Assembly (NCBI GenBank): GCA_031216755.1 | Contig: JARUHG010000001.1 | Span: 1,642,002 to 1,706,001 of the forward strand | From: Lysobacter arvi | Lineage (GTDB): Bacteria > Pseudomonadota > Gammaproteobacteria > Xanthomonadales > Xanthomonadaceae | Length of the DNA stretch: 64,000 nucleotides | Direction of reading: 5' to 3' | Shown here: in pieces, positions 35,685 through 44,064 of the stretch | Layout: the number at the start of each line of letters is the position of its first letter | Position numbering within the stretch: position 1 is the stretch's first letter | Translations under genes and position numbers: made by a program | Notes under the pieces: generated by a model | What the model saw: only the letters and a program-made list of their open reading frames with translations | Database searches by the model: none | What the model was told of the DNA's origin: nothing

Positions 35685-36911
35685 ATGACCTCCAACGCGC
35701 ATCCGGCCTGGGACGGACTGATCCTCGGCGCTTCGCTCGCCACGCTCGATGCGCCCGCCGGTTACGCGGACATCCTCGATGGCGCACTGGCGTGGAAGGA
35801 CGGGCTCCTTTCCTACGTCGGACCGCGCTCGGGCCTGCCCGACGCGCCGCAACGCCTTGCGCGCGAAGTCATCGAAACCAAGGGCTGGATCACGCCGGGT
35901 CTGGTCGACTGCCACACGCACCTGGTCTTCGCCGGCGACCGCGCGCGCGAGTTCGAGCTGCGCCTGCTGGGCGCCACCTACGAGGACATCGCACGTTCCG
36001 GCGGCGGCATCCTGTCGACCGTACGCGCCACGCGCGCGGCCGACGAGGGCGAACTGCTGCGGCAATCGCTGCCGCGCGCGCATGCGCTCATCAGCGACGG
36101 CGCGACCACGGTGGAGATCAAGTCCGGCTACGGCCTGGACTTCGAGAACGAGCGCAAGATGCTGCGCGTGGCGCGACGGCTCGAGCAGCTCGGCATCGGC
36201 GTGCGCACCACCTACCTGGCCGCGCACGCGCTGCCGCCGGAATACGCGGGCCGTGCCGACGATTACATCGACGCGGCGATCGAATGGCTGCCGCGGCTGC
36301 ATGCCGAAGGCCTGGTCGATGCGGTCGACGCGTTCTGCGAGGGCATCGGCTTCACGCCGGAGCAGACGCAACGCATGTTCAAGGCCGCGCGCGCACTCGG
36401 CCTGCCGGTGAAACTGCACGCCGACCAGCTCAGCGACCTGGGCGGCGGCGCGCTCGCGGCCGCGTTCGATGGGCTTTCGGCCGATCACGTCGAACACACC
36501 AGCGAGGACAGTGTGCGTGCGATGGCGCGTGCGGGTACGGTCGCGGTGCTGCTGCCGGGCGCCTTCCACGTGTTGCGCGAAACCGCGCTCCCGCCGCTGG
36601 ACGCCTTCCGCGCGCACGGCGTTCCGATGGCGGTGGCGACCGACTGCAATCCCGGCACCTCGCCGCTGCAGTCGTTGCGTCATGCGATGCAACTGGCCTG
36701 CACCCACTTCCGCCTGACGCCGGAAGAAGCCCTGCGCGGCGCGACGGTGAACGCCGCGCGCGCACTGGGCCTGCACGATCGCGGCACGCTGCGCGTGGGG
36801 ACGCGCGCCGACTTCGTGCTGTGGAACGTCCAGCACCCGGCCGAGCTGTGCTACTGGCTCGGCGGCCGCCTCGCGCAGGCCGTGCACGCCGGCGGCCATC
36901 GCGTCACCTGA
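35685..36911 (+). CDS. hutI: Imidazolonepropionase
   Basis: 408 residues. Amidohydrolase metal motif WITPGLVDCHTHLVFAGDRA, then ATTVEIKSGYGLDFENERKM, VKLHADQLSDLGG, ADHVEHTSEDSV and ATDCNPGTSPLQSL, all diagnostic of HutI. It hydrolyses imidazolonepropionate to formimidoylglutamate, the substrate of HutF. The ATG lies six bases after a TAGAAT element. A dipeptidase gene follows 31 bp downstream on the same strand. Confidence 0.96.
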   Translation: MTSNAHPAWDGLILGASLATLDAPAGYADILDGALAWKDGLLSYVGPRSGLPDAPQRLAREVIETKGWITPGLVDCHTHLVFAGDRAREFELRLLGATYEDIARSGGGILSTVRATRAADEGELLRQSLPRAHALISDGATTVEIKSGYGLDFENERKMLRVARRLEQLGIGVRTTYLAAHALPPEYAGRADDYIDAAIEWLPRLHAEGLVDAVDAFCEGIGFTPEQTQRMFKAARALGLPVKLHADQLSDLGGGALAAAFDGLSADHVEHTSEDSVRAMARAGTVAVLLPGAFHVLRETALPPLDAFRAHGVPMAVATDCNPGTSPLQSLRHAMQLACTHFRLTPEEALRGATVNAARALGLHDRGTLRVGTRADFVLWNVQHPAELCYWLGGRLAQAVHAGGHRVT

Positions 36912-36942
36912 TCCGATTCGACGAACACCACGGGGAGAAAAC

Positions 36943-38142
36943 ATGCGCTTGCGTTACGCCGTTCTGGGCCTCTCGCTGTCGATGGCCGCCACTTCCGCAG
37001 TCGCCGCGAACGAGGCGGCGCGCAGACTCGCGCAGGACGCCATCCTCGTCGACACGCACATCGATGCGCCCGGCGAGCTGCTGTCGCACTGGGACGATCT
37101 GGGCGTCGCCGCACCGAAGAAGGAGTTCGACTACCCGCGCGCGCGGCAGGGCGGACTGGATGTCGCCTTCATGTCGATCTACACCTCGCCCGAGGAGGAC
37201 GCCGCCGGCACCGCGTGGCAGATCGCCAACACGCAGATCGATGCGGTGGAAGCGATGGTCGCGCGGCATCCGGACAAGTTCGCGATCCTGCGCTCGCCGC
37301 GCGACGTCGACACGCTGCGCAAGGGGGGCCGCGTGCTGCTGACGCCGGGCATGGAAAACGGCGCGCCGATCGGCGACGACCTGACGAAGCTGGCCGATTT
37401 CCATGCGCGTGGCGTGCGTTACATCACCCTCGCCCACAGCGCCAACAACCGCATCAGCGATTCGTCCTACGCGGTGAAGAAGCAGTGGGGCGGCCTGAGC
37501 CCGTTCGGCGAGCAGGTGGTGGCCGAGATGAACCGCCTGGGCATCATGGTCGACGTCTCGCATCTGTCGGACGAGGCGGTCGCCGACGTGCTGCGCGTGA
37601 CCGACGTGCCGGTGATCGCGAGTCATTCGGGCATGCGGCATTTCACGCCCGGCTTCGAACGCAACATCAGCGACGAACTGGCGCAGGCCGTCGCGAAGGA
37701 AGGCGGCGTGGTGCAGCTGGTGTTCGGCACCGGCTTCGTCAGTCCGAAGGCGGCGGCCGACATGCAGGCGTACTTCGCCGCATCGGCGGCCTTCGACGAG
37801 GAGAACGAAAAACTCGCCGGGGCCGGCAAGCCGCTGAAGTCGAAGGACGCGTTCGAGAAAGCATGGAAGGACGCGCACCCGATGCCCGTGGTGCACATCG
37901 ACGCGGTGCTCGACCAGATCGACTACGCGGTGAAGCTGATCGGCGTGGATCACGTCGGCATCGGTTCGGACTTCGATGGCGTGAGCGGCAATCTGCCGGT
38001 CGAACTGCGCTCCGTGGCGGACTATCCGAACCTCGTGGAAGGGATGCAGAAACGCGGCCATTCGGACGCGGACATCCGCAAGATCCTCGGCGGCAACCTG
38101 CTGCGCGTGTGGGGCGAAGTGGAGAAGGCGGCCAAGCGCTGA
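36943..38142 (+). CDS. Secreted membrane-dipeptidase-like peptidase M19
   Basis: 399 residues with a Sec signal ending AVAANEA. The renal dipeptidase (M19) metal sites are in ILVDTHIDAPGELL, LLTPGMENGAPI, VRYITLAHSANNRISDS, MVDVSHLSDEAV, VIASHSGMRHF and VGIGSDFDGVSG. It should cleave dipeptides in the periplasm. GGGGAG lies eight bases upstream of the ATG. It follows hutI closely and may be co-transcribed, feeding dipeptide-derived histidine, by inference. A strong terminator follows. Confidence 0.93.
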   Translation: MRLRYAVLGLSLSMAATSAVAANEAARRLAQDAILVDTHIDAPGELLSHWDDLGVAAPKKEFDYPRARQGGLDVAFMSIYTSPEEDAAGTAWQIANTQIDAVEAMVARHPDKFAILRSPRDVDTLRKGGRVLLTPGMENGAPIGDDLTKLADFHARGVRYITLAHSANNRISDSSYAVKKQWGGLSPFGEQVVAEMNRLGIMVDVSHLSDEAVADVLRVTDVPVIASHSGMRHFTPGFERNISDELAQAVAKEGGVVQLVFGTGFVSPKAAADMQAYFAASAAFDEENEKLAGAGKPLKSKDAFEKAWKDAHPMPVVHIDAVLDQIDYAVKLIGVDHVGIGSDFDGVSGNLPVELRSVADYPNLVEGMQKRGHSDADIRKILGGNLLRVWGEVEKAAKR

Positions 38143-38170
38143 TCACGGCCGCCTCGTCCGGCAGAAAAAC

Positions 38171-38196
38171 AAAAGCCCCGCCAAGGCGGGGCTTTT
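38171..38196. terminator. Bidirectional terminator between dipeptidase and THX genes
   Basis: Twelve-bp stem AAAAGCCCCGCC/GGCGGGGCTTTT with a two-base loop. A tracts and T tracts flank both sides, so it can serve both convergent genes. Confidence 0.92.
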
Positions 38197-38234
38197 CGTT
38201 TCGGACACGAGGTCCGGAGCGGGCGCCGTGGCGC

Positions 38235-38426
38235 TTACTCCTTGGAAGCGGCCTTCTTCACCGCGACCTTCTTGGCGGCCGGGGCCTTGGCCACGGTCTT
38301 GGTCGCCTTCTTCGCGACCGGGGCGGCGGCGGTGCCGGCGGCCTTGGTCGTGGCCTTGCTGCGGGCGTTGCCGTAGCTGGAGTTGTAGCGCTTGCCCTTG
38401 GCGGTCTTGCGGTCGCCCTTGCCCAT
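38235..38426 (-). CDS. 30S ribosomal protein THX with alanine/lysine tail
   Basis: 63 residues starting MGKGDRKTAKGKRYNSSYGN, the signature of the small ribosomal protein THX that sits in a cavity of the 30S head. The THX core is about 24 residues; the remaining 39 are an alanine/lysine-rich tail (KKATKTVAKAPAAKKVAVKK) resembling histone H1. The start is fixed by conservation. It is convergent with the dipeptidase gene. Confidence 0.85.
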   Translation of the reverse strand: MGKGDRKTAKGKRYNSSYGNARSKATTKAAGTAAAPVAKKATKTVAKAPAAKKVAVKKAASKE

Positions 38427-38652
38427 GTTGTGCTCCTGAAACTGTCCAGATCCGCACCGGGGTGCGGGGTTACGAAGATCGCGCTCACGCGAGGTCGCGC
38501 AGTCTAACACGGGCCCGCGAGTTGCCGCGGACAGCTGGGGGAAAAGCCCTTGGCAAGGCGGGCGCGGCGAAGCCGCGGGGGATCGGGTGGGCTCGGCGGG
38601 GACGGGAACCTGCGCAGCGGATTCCGCGATCAATCCCGCGCGCAGCCTGGGA

Positions 38653-39063
38653 TCAGTGGGCGCACGAGGCGTCGTGGACGTGCCCGTGGTTCAGGCGCAG
38701 GTTCGCCAGGTGTGCGAGCCCGACGAGCGTGCCGCCGAACGTCATCGCGATCGCATGCGGGATCACGCTCTCGTGCAGCGGCTGGTACAGCACGCCGAAC
38801 CACAGCACCGCAAGCCCCGGCACCATCAGCGAGAGCGCCTGCACGGCGTGATGGCGGCGGTAGCCCCACGCCATGCTGAACAGTCCGAGCGCGGTGGCGA
38901 AGAGCACGAAGCCTTCTTCGAACCCCGAACCCAGCCACGCCGCGACGCCCAGCGACGGCAGGACGGCGATCAGCAGCGGCAGCAGCGCGCAATGCAGCGC
39001 GCACAGCAGCGAGCCGGTGGCGCCGATGCGATCGAGCAGGCTGCGGGGGCGAATGCGGGGCAT
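38653..39063 (-). CDS. MerC-like membrane protein, probably Zur-regulated
   Basis: 136 residues with four membrane helices. The first helix contains SLLCALHCALLPLL (C21, C25), as in MerC-family metal-transport proteins, and the C-terminus is histidine-rich (LNHGHVHDASCAH). MerC proteins carry thiol-binding metals across the inner membrane; next to a zinc receptor under a Zur box, zinc is more likely than mercury. No merR, merA or merT is nearby. ATG 39063 is the first plausible start; the frame is open upstream across the promoter. Confidence 0.8.
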   Translation of the reverse strand: MPRIRPRSLLDRIGATGSLLCALHCALLPLLIAVLPSLGVAAWLGSGFEEGFVLFATALGLFSMAWGYRRHHAVQALSLMVPGLAVLWFGVLYQPLHESVIPHAIAMTFGGTLVGLAHLANLRLNHGHVHDASCAH

Positions 39064-39093
39064 GACTTTCGGGAGGCTGGTGGAACCGGTTTC

Positions 39094-39106
39094 GTTATAA
39101 TATAAC
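39094..39106. promoter_or_regulatory. Zur box in the MerC-like/ZnuD-like divergent promoter
   Basis: GTTATAATATAAC: six-base arms GTTATA/TATAAC around a central A, matching the core of the gammaproteobacterial Zur operator. A TACTTT -10-like element for the receptor gene lies at 39127-39132, placing the box over its -35 region. Repression by zinc-loaded Zur is inferred. Confidence 0.8.
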
Positions 39107-39142
39107 ATTACGCAACTTGAGCCACCTACTTTAACCCGACCG

Positions 39143-41317
39143 ATGTCAAAGCGCCTGCTGAATCGCCGCCTCCCGCTCGCCCTCGCCCTCGCCGCCGCCC
39201 TGCCGATGGCCGCCCGCGCCCAGGACCCGGGCCATGACCACCAGCCGAAGGACCTGAGCGCCGTCGAAGTGAAGGCCACCCCGCTGGTCGGCACCGCCGA
39301 GGACCTGATCCGCCCCGTCGACGTCCTCGCCGGCGCCCGGCTTGATGAAGTCAAGGCGAACTCCCTGGGCGAGACCGTCGGCAAACTCCCCGGCGTGCAG
39401 TCGTCCTACTTCGGCCCCGGCGTCGGCCGGCCGATCGTCCGCGGCTTCGACGGCGCGCGCGTCCAGGTGCTGAGCGACGGCCTGGGTTCGGGCGACGTCT
39501 CCACCGTCAGCGTCGATCATGCGGTCAGCATCGAGCCCTTCCTCGCCGACCAGATCGAAGTCCTCAAGGGTCCGGCCACGCTGCTCTACGGCAGCGGCGC
39601 GATCGGCGGCGCGGTGAACGTGATCGATGGCCGCATCCCCGAGGCGGTCACCGACGAGCCGCTGCAGGGCCGCGCGGAACTGCGCGGCAACACCGTCAAC
39701 GACGAACGCACCGGCATGTTCCGCATGGACGGCACCGCGGCGTCGGGCAACGTCGTCTTCCACGCCGACGCGCTGCATCGCGAGACCGGCGATTACGACA
39801 TTCCGGGCTATCCGGAAAGCCGTCGCCTGATGGAAGAAGAAGGCGAGACGCCCGATCCGGCGACGAAGGGCACGCTGCCCAACAGCTTCGTGCGGACCGA
39901 CAGCGGCGCGCTGGGCGTGAGCTGGGTCGGCGAACGCGGTTTCCTCGGCGTCGGCGCGAGCCTGTTCGACACGCGCTACGGCGTGCCCGCCGGCGCGCAC
40001 GAACACGACCACGGCGACGACCACGCCCACGAAGGCGAGGAAGAAGAAGCGCACGAAGAGGAAGGCCCGGTCACCATCGGCATGACGCAGCACCGCTACG
40101 AAGTGCGCGGCGGCCTGGACGACCTCGGCGCGTTCAAGTCGCTGCGTGCCAAGGTCGCCCGCACCGAATACACGCATACCGAATACGAAGGCGAGGAAAC
40201 CGGCACCGTCTTCGACAACACCAGCACCGAGGCGCGCGTCGAACTCGTGCACGAGCCGGTGTTCGGCTGGGACGGCGCGGTCGGCGTGCAGTGGGGCAAG
40301 CGCGATTTCGAAGCGATCGGCGAGGAGGCCTTCGTACCGCCGTCCAAGGGCGAGGACGCCGGCCTGTTCTGGCTCGGCCAGCGCGAATTCGGGCCGGTGA
40401 AGACCGAACTGGGCGCGCGCGTGGACCGGAACAAGATCGACGTGAACGAAGCGCAGGCGATCGGCCCGGATCGCGAATTCAACACGACCAGCCTGTCGGC
40501 GGCATTCAAGTGGGACATCAACGAAGCCTTCCATCTCTCCTTCGGGCTTGATCGCGCCCAGCGCGCGCCCACGGCGGAAGAGCTGTATTCCAACGGCGTG
40601 CACGTGGCGACGAGCAGCATCGAACTGGGCTCGCCGATGATGGACGAGGAAACCGCCAATCGCGCCGAGATCGGCCTGCACTGGCACGGCGGCCCGATCA
40701 AGGCGAGCGCGTCGATCTACCACGTGAAGTACGACGACTTCATTTACCTTGCCGACACCGGCGTGGTCGAGGACGGCAATCCGGTGCGCCTGTGGACGCA
40801 GGACGATGCGCGCTTCAACGGCGCCGAGGCCGAAGTGGACTGGAACTTCGCCGACAACGCCAGCGGCCTGTGGAACCTGCGCGTGTTCGGGGATGTGGTC
40901 CGCGCCGAACTCACCGGCAGCGGCACGCGTGAAGTCGCCTTCGCGGTGCCGCACGGCGACCACACGCACGACTACACGGCCGAACTCGCGCGTGGCGGCA
41001 ACCTGCCGCGCATCGCGCCGCAACGCATCGGCGGCGAAGTGCGCTGGGAACTGGGCAACTGGCGTGCCTCGGTGGGCGCGACGCGCTACGCGAAGCAGGA
41101 CGACGTCGCCGCGTACGAAACGCAGACGCCGGGCTACACGCTCGTCGACGCGCACGTCGCGTGGCACAAGGACACGCCGCACGGCAATGCGTGGGAAGTG
41201 TTCCTCGACGGCAGCAACCTGCTCGACGAAGAAGCGCGCGTGCACACCTCCTTCCTCAAGGACGTCGCGCCGCTGCCCGGTCGCGGCGTGGGCTTCGGCG
41301 TGCGCGCGTTCTTCTGA
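39143..41317 (+). CDS. TonB-dependent zinc receptor, ZnuD-like
   Basis: 724 residues. Signal peptide ends PMAARAQDP. The plug domain carries LPGVQSSYFGPGVGRPIVRG and IEVLKGPATLLYGSGAIGGAVNV; the barrel ends with ...GVGFGVRAFF, an aromatic outer-membrane terminus. A loop at about 284-308 is strongly His/Asp/Glu-rich (HEHDHGDDHAHEGEEEEAHE), and HGDHTHDYT occurs later, as in ZnuD zinc receptors. It imports zinc across the outer membrane with TonB. The Zur box upstream agrees. Near-leaderless start: -10 element about ten bases before the ATG. Confidence 0.93.
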   Translation: MSKRLLNRRLPLALALAAALPMAARAQDPGHDHQPKDLSAVEVKATPLVGTAEDLIRPVDVLAGARLDEVKANSLGETVGKLPGVQSSYFGPGVGRPIVRGFDGARVQVLSDGLGSGDVSTVSVDHAVSIEPFLADQIEVLKGPATLLYGSGAIGGAVNVIDGRIPEAVTDEPLQGRAELRGNTVNDERTGMFRMDGTAASGNVVFHADALHRETGDYDIPGYPESRRLMEEEGETPDPATKGTLPNSFVRTDSGALGVSWVGERGFLGVGASLFDTRYGVPAGAHEHDHGDDHAHEGEEEEAHEEEGPVTIGMTQHRYEVRGGLDDLGAFKSLRAKVARTEYTHTEYEGEETGTVFDNTSTEARVELVHEPVFGWDGAVGVQWGKRDFEAIGEEAFVPPSKGEDAGLFWLGQREFGPVKTELGARVDRNKIDVNEAQAIGPDREFNTTSLSAAFKWDINEAFHLSFGLDRAQRAPTAEELYSNGVHVATSSIELGSPMMDEETANRAEIGLHWHGGPIKASASIYHVKYDDFIYLADTGVVEDGNPVRLWTQDDARFNGAEAEVDWNFADNASGLWNLRVFGDVVRAELTGSGTREVAFAVPHGDHTHDYTAELARGGNLPRIAPQRIGGEVRWELGNWRASVGATRYAKQDDVAAYETQTPGYTLVDAHVAWHKDTPHGNAWEVFLDGSNLLDEEARVHTSFLKDVAPLPGRGVGFGVRAFF

Positions 41318-41374
41318 CCTCCACCGCGCTCCTTCCGGGCTCCGGAAGGGCTGCGGGCCATTCAGCCCCAAAGG

Positions 41375-41408
41375 AAAGCGCCCGCTGACGCGCGGCGCTT
41401 TTCTTTTC
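41375..41408 (+). terminator. Terminator after the ZnuD-like gene
   Basis: Stem AAAGCGCC/GGCGCTTT (41375-41382/41394-41401) followed by TTCTTTT. Confidence 0.75.
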
Positions 41409-41416
41409 CGGAAATA

Positions 41417-41430
41417 CGTGTATATACACG
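41417..41430. promoter_or_regulatory. Perfect 14-bp palindrome upstream of the MarR gene
   Basis: CGTGTATATACACG ends four bases before the ATG and contains a TATATA -10-like core. It is the likely autoregulatory MarR operator. Confidence 0.7.
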
Positions 41431-41433
41431 CTT

Positions 41434-41901
41434 ATGCCCGACACCGACACCGACACCGCCCCCGCCCCCGCCCCCGCCCCCGCCCCCAGCCTCTGCACCT
41501 GCTTCCGGTTGCGCAAACTCTCGCGCCTGGTCACGCAGCGCTACGACCGCGAGCTCGCCGCGGCCGGCATCAACCTGAACCAGTATTCGATCCTGCGCCG
41601 CGCGGCGCGCACGCCGCAGACCGTCGGTGCTTTGGCGCGCGAGCTAGGCATGGATCGCACGACGCTCAGTCGCGACCTCAAGCCGCTGGTCGCGGCGGGC
41701 TGGATCGAACTCACCAGCAGCGAGGACGACGCACGCGCGAAGCAGGTGCGCATCAAGCCCGCCGGAAAGCGCCTTCTCGAGCGCGCACAACCGCTGTGGC
41801 GCCGAGCGCAGAACGAGATCGACGCCCGCCTCGGCGCGGCCGGCGTGAACGCCCTGCACACCCACCTGGATCGCGCGATGGCGCGGATGGAACTCGAATG
41901 A
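41434..41901 (+). CDS. MarR family transcriptional regulator
   Basis: 155 residues. After a low-complexity DTDTDTAPAPAPAPAP start, the winged helix-turn-helix is clear: RAARTPQTVGALARELGMDR, TTLSRDLKPLVAAGWIELT and the wing SSEDDARAKQVRIKP. Two cysteines (SLCTCFRLRKL) near the N-terminus could sense redox or electrophiles, which is speculation. A perfect palindrome precedes the ATG. It overlaps the MFS gene (ATGA) and should control that operon. Confidence 0.9.
   Translation: MPDTDTDTAPAPAPAPAPSLCTCFRLRKLSRLVTQRYDRELAAAGINLNQYSILRRAARTPQTVGALARELGMDRTTLSRDLKPLVAAGWIELTSSEDDARAKQVRIKPAGKRLLERAQPLWRRAQNEIDARLGAAGVNALHTHLDRAMARMELE
41440..41487 (+). repeat. Hexanucleotide repeats at the start of the MarR gene
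   Basis: Three GACACC units followed by five GCCCCC units, all in frame, encode Asp-Thr and Ala-Pro repeats. Loss or gain of units would not shift the frame. Confidence 0.85.
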
Positions 41902-43172
41902 ACCCCGCGCCCGCGTCCTCGCCCACCCCGGCACACCCCGCCACGCGCTACTGGCCGCTGGTGCTCGCCGCTACCGCGATGCTGATGATCACCATGGGCG
42001 TGCGTCAGTCGATGGGGCTGTTCGTCGCGCCGATCGGGCGCAGCACCGGCCTCACCGTCGCGCAGATCAGTTTCGCGCTGGCGATCGGGCAGTTCGTGTG
42101 GGGCGCGGTACAGCCGGTGTTCGGCGCGATCGCCGACCAGCGCGGCCCGGGGCGCGTGCTCGTCGCCGGCGGCGTGCTTCTGGCGGGCGGCCTGGTGCTT
42201 GCGCCGGCACTCGCATCCGAATGGGGCCTGCTGTTCACGCTGGGCGTGCTGAGCGCCGCCGGCGCGGGCGCGGGCAGTTTCTCCATCCTCATCGGCGCGA
42301 CCGCGCAGCACATGCCGGCCGAGAAGCGGTCGATGGCCGCGGGCGTCATCAACGCCGGCGGTTCGTTCGGCCAGTTCGTGTTCGCGCCGCTGGTGCAGGC
42401 GGTGATCAGCGCCGCCGGCTGGGCCGCCGCGATGTGGACGCTGGCCGCCTCGGCGCTGGCGACCTTGCCGCTGGCATGGCCGCTGCGCCGGCGCACCCGT
42501 CCGGCGACGAATGCGTCCAGCGGCCCCCAGGCCGGCGCAGCGCCGGCCCTTAGCCTGCGCGAGCAACTGCGCGTCGCCGTGCGCGATCGCAGCTACTGGA
42601 TGCTGCATCTGGGCTTCTTCACCTGCGGCGTGCACATCGCCTTCCTGGTCACGCACCTGCCCGGCGAGATCGCGCTGTGCGGTTTGCCCGCGAGCGTGTC
42701 CGCCGTGTCGCTCGCGCTCATCGGGCTGTTCAACGTCGCCGGAAGCCTGGCCGCCGGATGGCTCGGCCAGCGCGTTCGCATGAAGTACCTGCTCGCCGCG
42801 ATGTACGCCAGCCGCGTGCTGTTGATCGCGATCTACCTGGCCTCGCCGCCTACGCCGCTGACGTTCTTCGTGTTCTCCGCGGGACTGGGCCTCACGTGGC
42901 TCGCGACCGTGCCCCCGACTGCGGGCCTCGTCGGCAAGCTGTTCGGGCCACGCTACCTGGGCACGCTGTTCGGACTCACCCTGCTCTCGCACCAGCTCGG
43001 CGGATTCTTCGGCGCGTGGGTCGGCGGCCTGGTGCTGGAGCGCTTCGGCGACTACAGCTGGATGTGGTACGCCGACATGGCGCTGGCGCTCATTGCCGCC
43101 GCCGCGAACCTTCCCATTCGCGAAGCCGCACCGATGACGGTGCGCGCGCAACCGCAGGCGCAGACGACATGA
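41898..43172 (+). CDS. MFS transporter, 12 helices
   Basis: 424 residues, with first helix YWPLVLAATAMLMITMGVRQ and the motif A-like GAIADQRGPGRVLVAGG between helices 2 and 3. The GVRQSMGLFVAPI and QRVRMKYLLAAMY segments place it with the monocarboxylate/oxalate-formate-like MFS group. It may export a compound sensed by the MarR protein upstream. Its ATG overlaps the marR stop codon and its stop overlaps the cupin start (ATGA both times), making a tightly coupled three-gene operon. Confidence 0.9.
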   Translation: MNPAPASSPTPAHPATRYWPLVLAATAMLMITMGVRQSMGLFVAPIGRSTGLTVAQISFALAIGQFVWGAVQPVFGAIADQRGPGRVLVAGGVLLAGGLVLAPALASEWGLLFTLGVLSAAGAGAGSFSILIGATAQHMPAEKRSMAAGVINAGGSFGQFVFAPLVQAVISAAGWAAAMWTLAASALATLPLAWPLRRRTRPATNASSGPQAGAAPALSLREQLRVAVRDRSYWMLHLGFFTCGVHIAFLVTHLPGEIALCGLPASVSAVSLALIGLFNVAGSLAAGWLGQRVRMKYLLAAMYASRVLLIAIYLASPPTPLTFFVFSAGLGLTWLATVPPTAGLVGKLFGPRYLGTLFGLTLLSHQLGGFFGAWVGGLVLERFGDYSWMWYADMALALIAAAANLPIREAAPMTVRAQPQAQTT

Positions 43173-43528
43173 AGACGCACGCTCCCATCAACCTTGTCGC
43201 AAAGCTCGCCACGTTCGGCGAGCATTGGCAACCGCGCACCGTCGCCACCTTCAACGGTCACGACATCATGGTGGTGAAGGTGAAAGGCGAGTTCGTCTGG
43301 CACTCGCATGCAGACAGCGACGATCTGTTCCTCGTGCTGCACGGACGCATCCGCATCGACTTGCGCGATGGCGCCGTCGAACTCGGTCCGGGCGAGTTGT
43401 TCGTCGTGCCGCGCGGCGTGGAGCATCGACCGGTCGCGGTCGAAGAAGCGCACCTGATGCTGATCGAACCGACCGGCACGCCGAACACCGGCGATCCAGG
43501 CACCGCGGCGGAACGGCGAGTGATCTGA
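43169..43528 (+). CDS. Single-domain cupin protein
   Basis: 119 residues. Cupin motif 1 is FVWHSHADSDDLFLVLHGRI (metal ligands H45, H47, E/D and a later His), and motif 2 is LGPGELFVVPRGVEHRPVA. Such small cupins are often isomerases, dioxygenases or sensors for small molecules. Last gene of the marR-MFS-cupin operon; it may act on the transported compound. No closer assignment is possible. Confidence 0.88.
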   Translation: MKTHAPINLVAKLATFGEHWQPRTVATFNGHDIMVVKVKGEFVWHSHADSDDLFLVLHGRIRIDLRDGAVELGPGELFVVPRGVEHRPVAVEEAHLMLIEPTGTPNTGDPGTAAERRVI

Positions 43529-43543
43529 CCGGCGCCCTCGGCG

Positions 43544-44035
43544 TCAGGCCGCGTCGGCCGTGGCGCATGCGGCGCAGACGCCGTGCACTTCCAGCGTCTG
43601 CGCCTGCGGGGTGAACCCCAGCTCACGCGCACGGCGATCGAGCGTCTCGACGATGCGCTCGTCCTCCAGCTCCGTCGCCGACTGGCAGCGATCGCAGATC
43701 AGGAACGGCACCGCGTGCTGCGCCGAGCCGGGATGGTGGCAGCCGACGAAGGCATTGATTGACGCGAGCTTGTGGATGAAGCCGTGTTCGAGCAGGAAAT
43801 CCAGCGCGCGATAGACCGTCGGCGGCGCGGCGGCATCGTGCGTGGCCTTCATCTGGTCCAGCAGCTCATAGGCCTTCACCGGACGCCCCGCATCGGCGAT
43901 CAGGCGCAACGCGTGCGCGCGGATCGGCGTGAGGCGCAGGCCGCGCGCCTCGCACGCGCGTTCGACCTCGTGCACGAAGGCGTCGCCGTCGTGGACGTGG
44001 TGCGAAGGATCGGTGCAGGCGTGATGCTGGCTCAT
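43544..44035 (-). CDS. zur: Fur-family zinc uptake regulator Zur
   Basis: 163 residues. The N-terminus has a His/Asp segment (SQHHACTDPSHHVHDGD); the winged helix is at about 24-92 (RLTPIRAHALRLIADAGRPV, PPTVYRALDFLLEHG). Structural zinc cysteines C114/C117 (CDRC) and C154/C157 (CAAC) match Zur, and AFVGCHHPGSAQHAV holds the regulatory zinc ligands (C99, H100 region). It represses zinc uptake genes when zinc is sufficient. A matching Zur box lies 4.4 kb away between the ZnuD-like and MerC-like genes. Confidence 0.9.
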   Translation of the reverse strand: MSQHHACTDPSHHVHDGDAFVHEVERACEARGLRLTPIRAHALRLIADAGRPVKAYELLDQMKATHDAAAPPTVYRALDFLLEHGFIHKLASINAFVGCHHPGSAQHAVPFLICDRCQSATELEDERIVETLDRRARELGFTPQAQTLEVHGVCAACATADAA

Positions 44036-44064
44036 GTCGTGTTCCCGACCGGGATATCGAGGAT

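Noticed and set aside
34325..37342. Plus-strand open frame of about 1000 codons over hutF and hutI
   Set aside because: It runs antisense to hutF and out of frame through hutI, both unmistakable by motif.
38653..39063. Mercury resistance determinant
   Set aside because: Only a MerC-like protein is present, without merR, merT, merP or merA, and the shared promoter has a Zur box.
41440..41487. Phase-variable contingency locus
   Set aside because: The repeat units are six bases long, so slippage keeps the frame; no on/off switching is expected.
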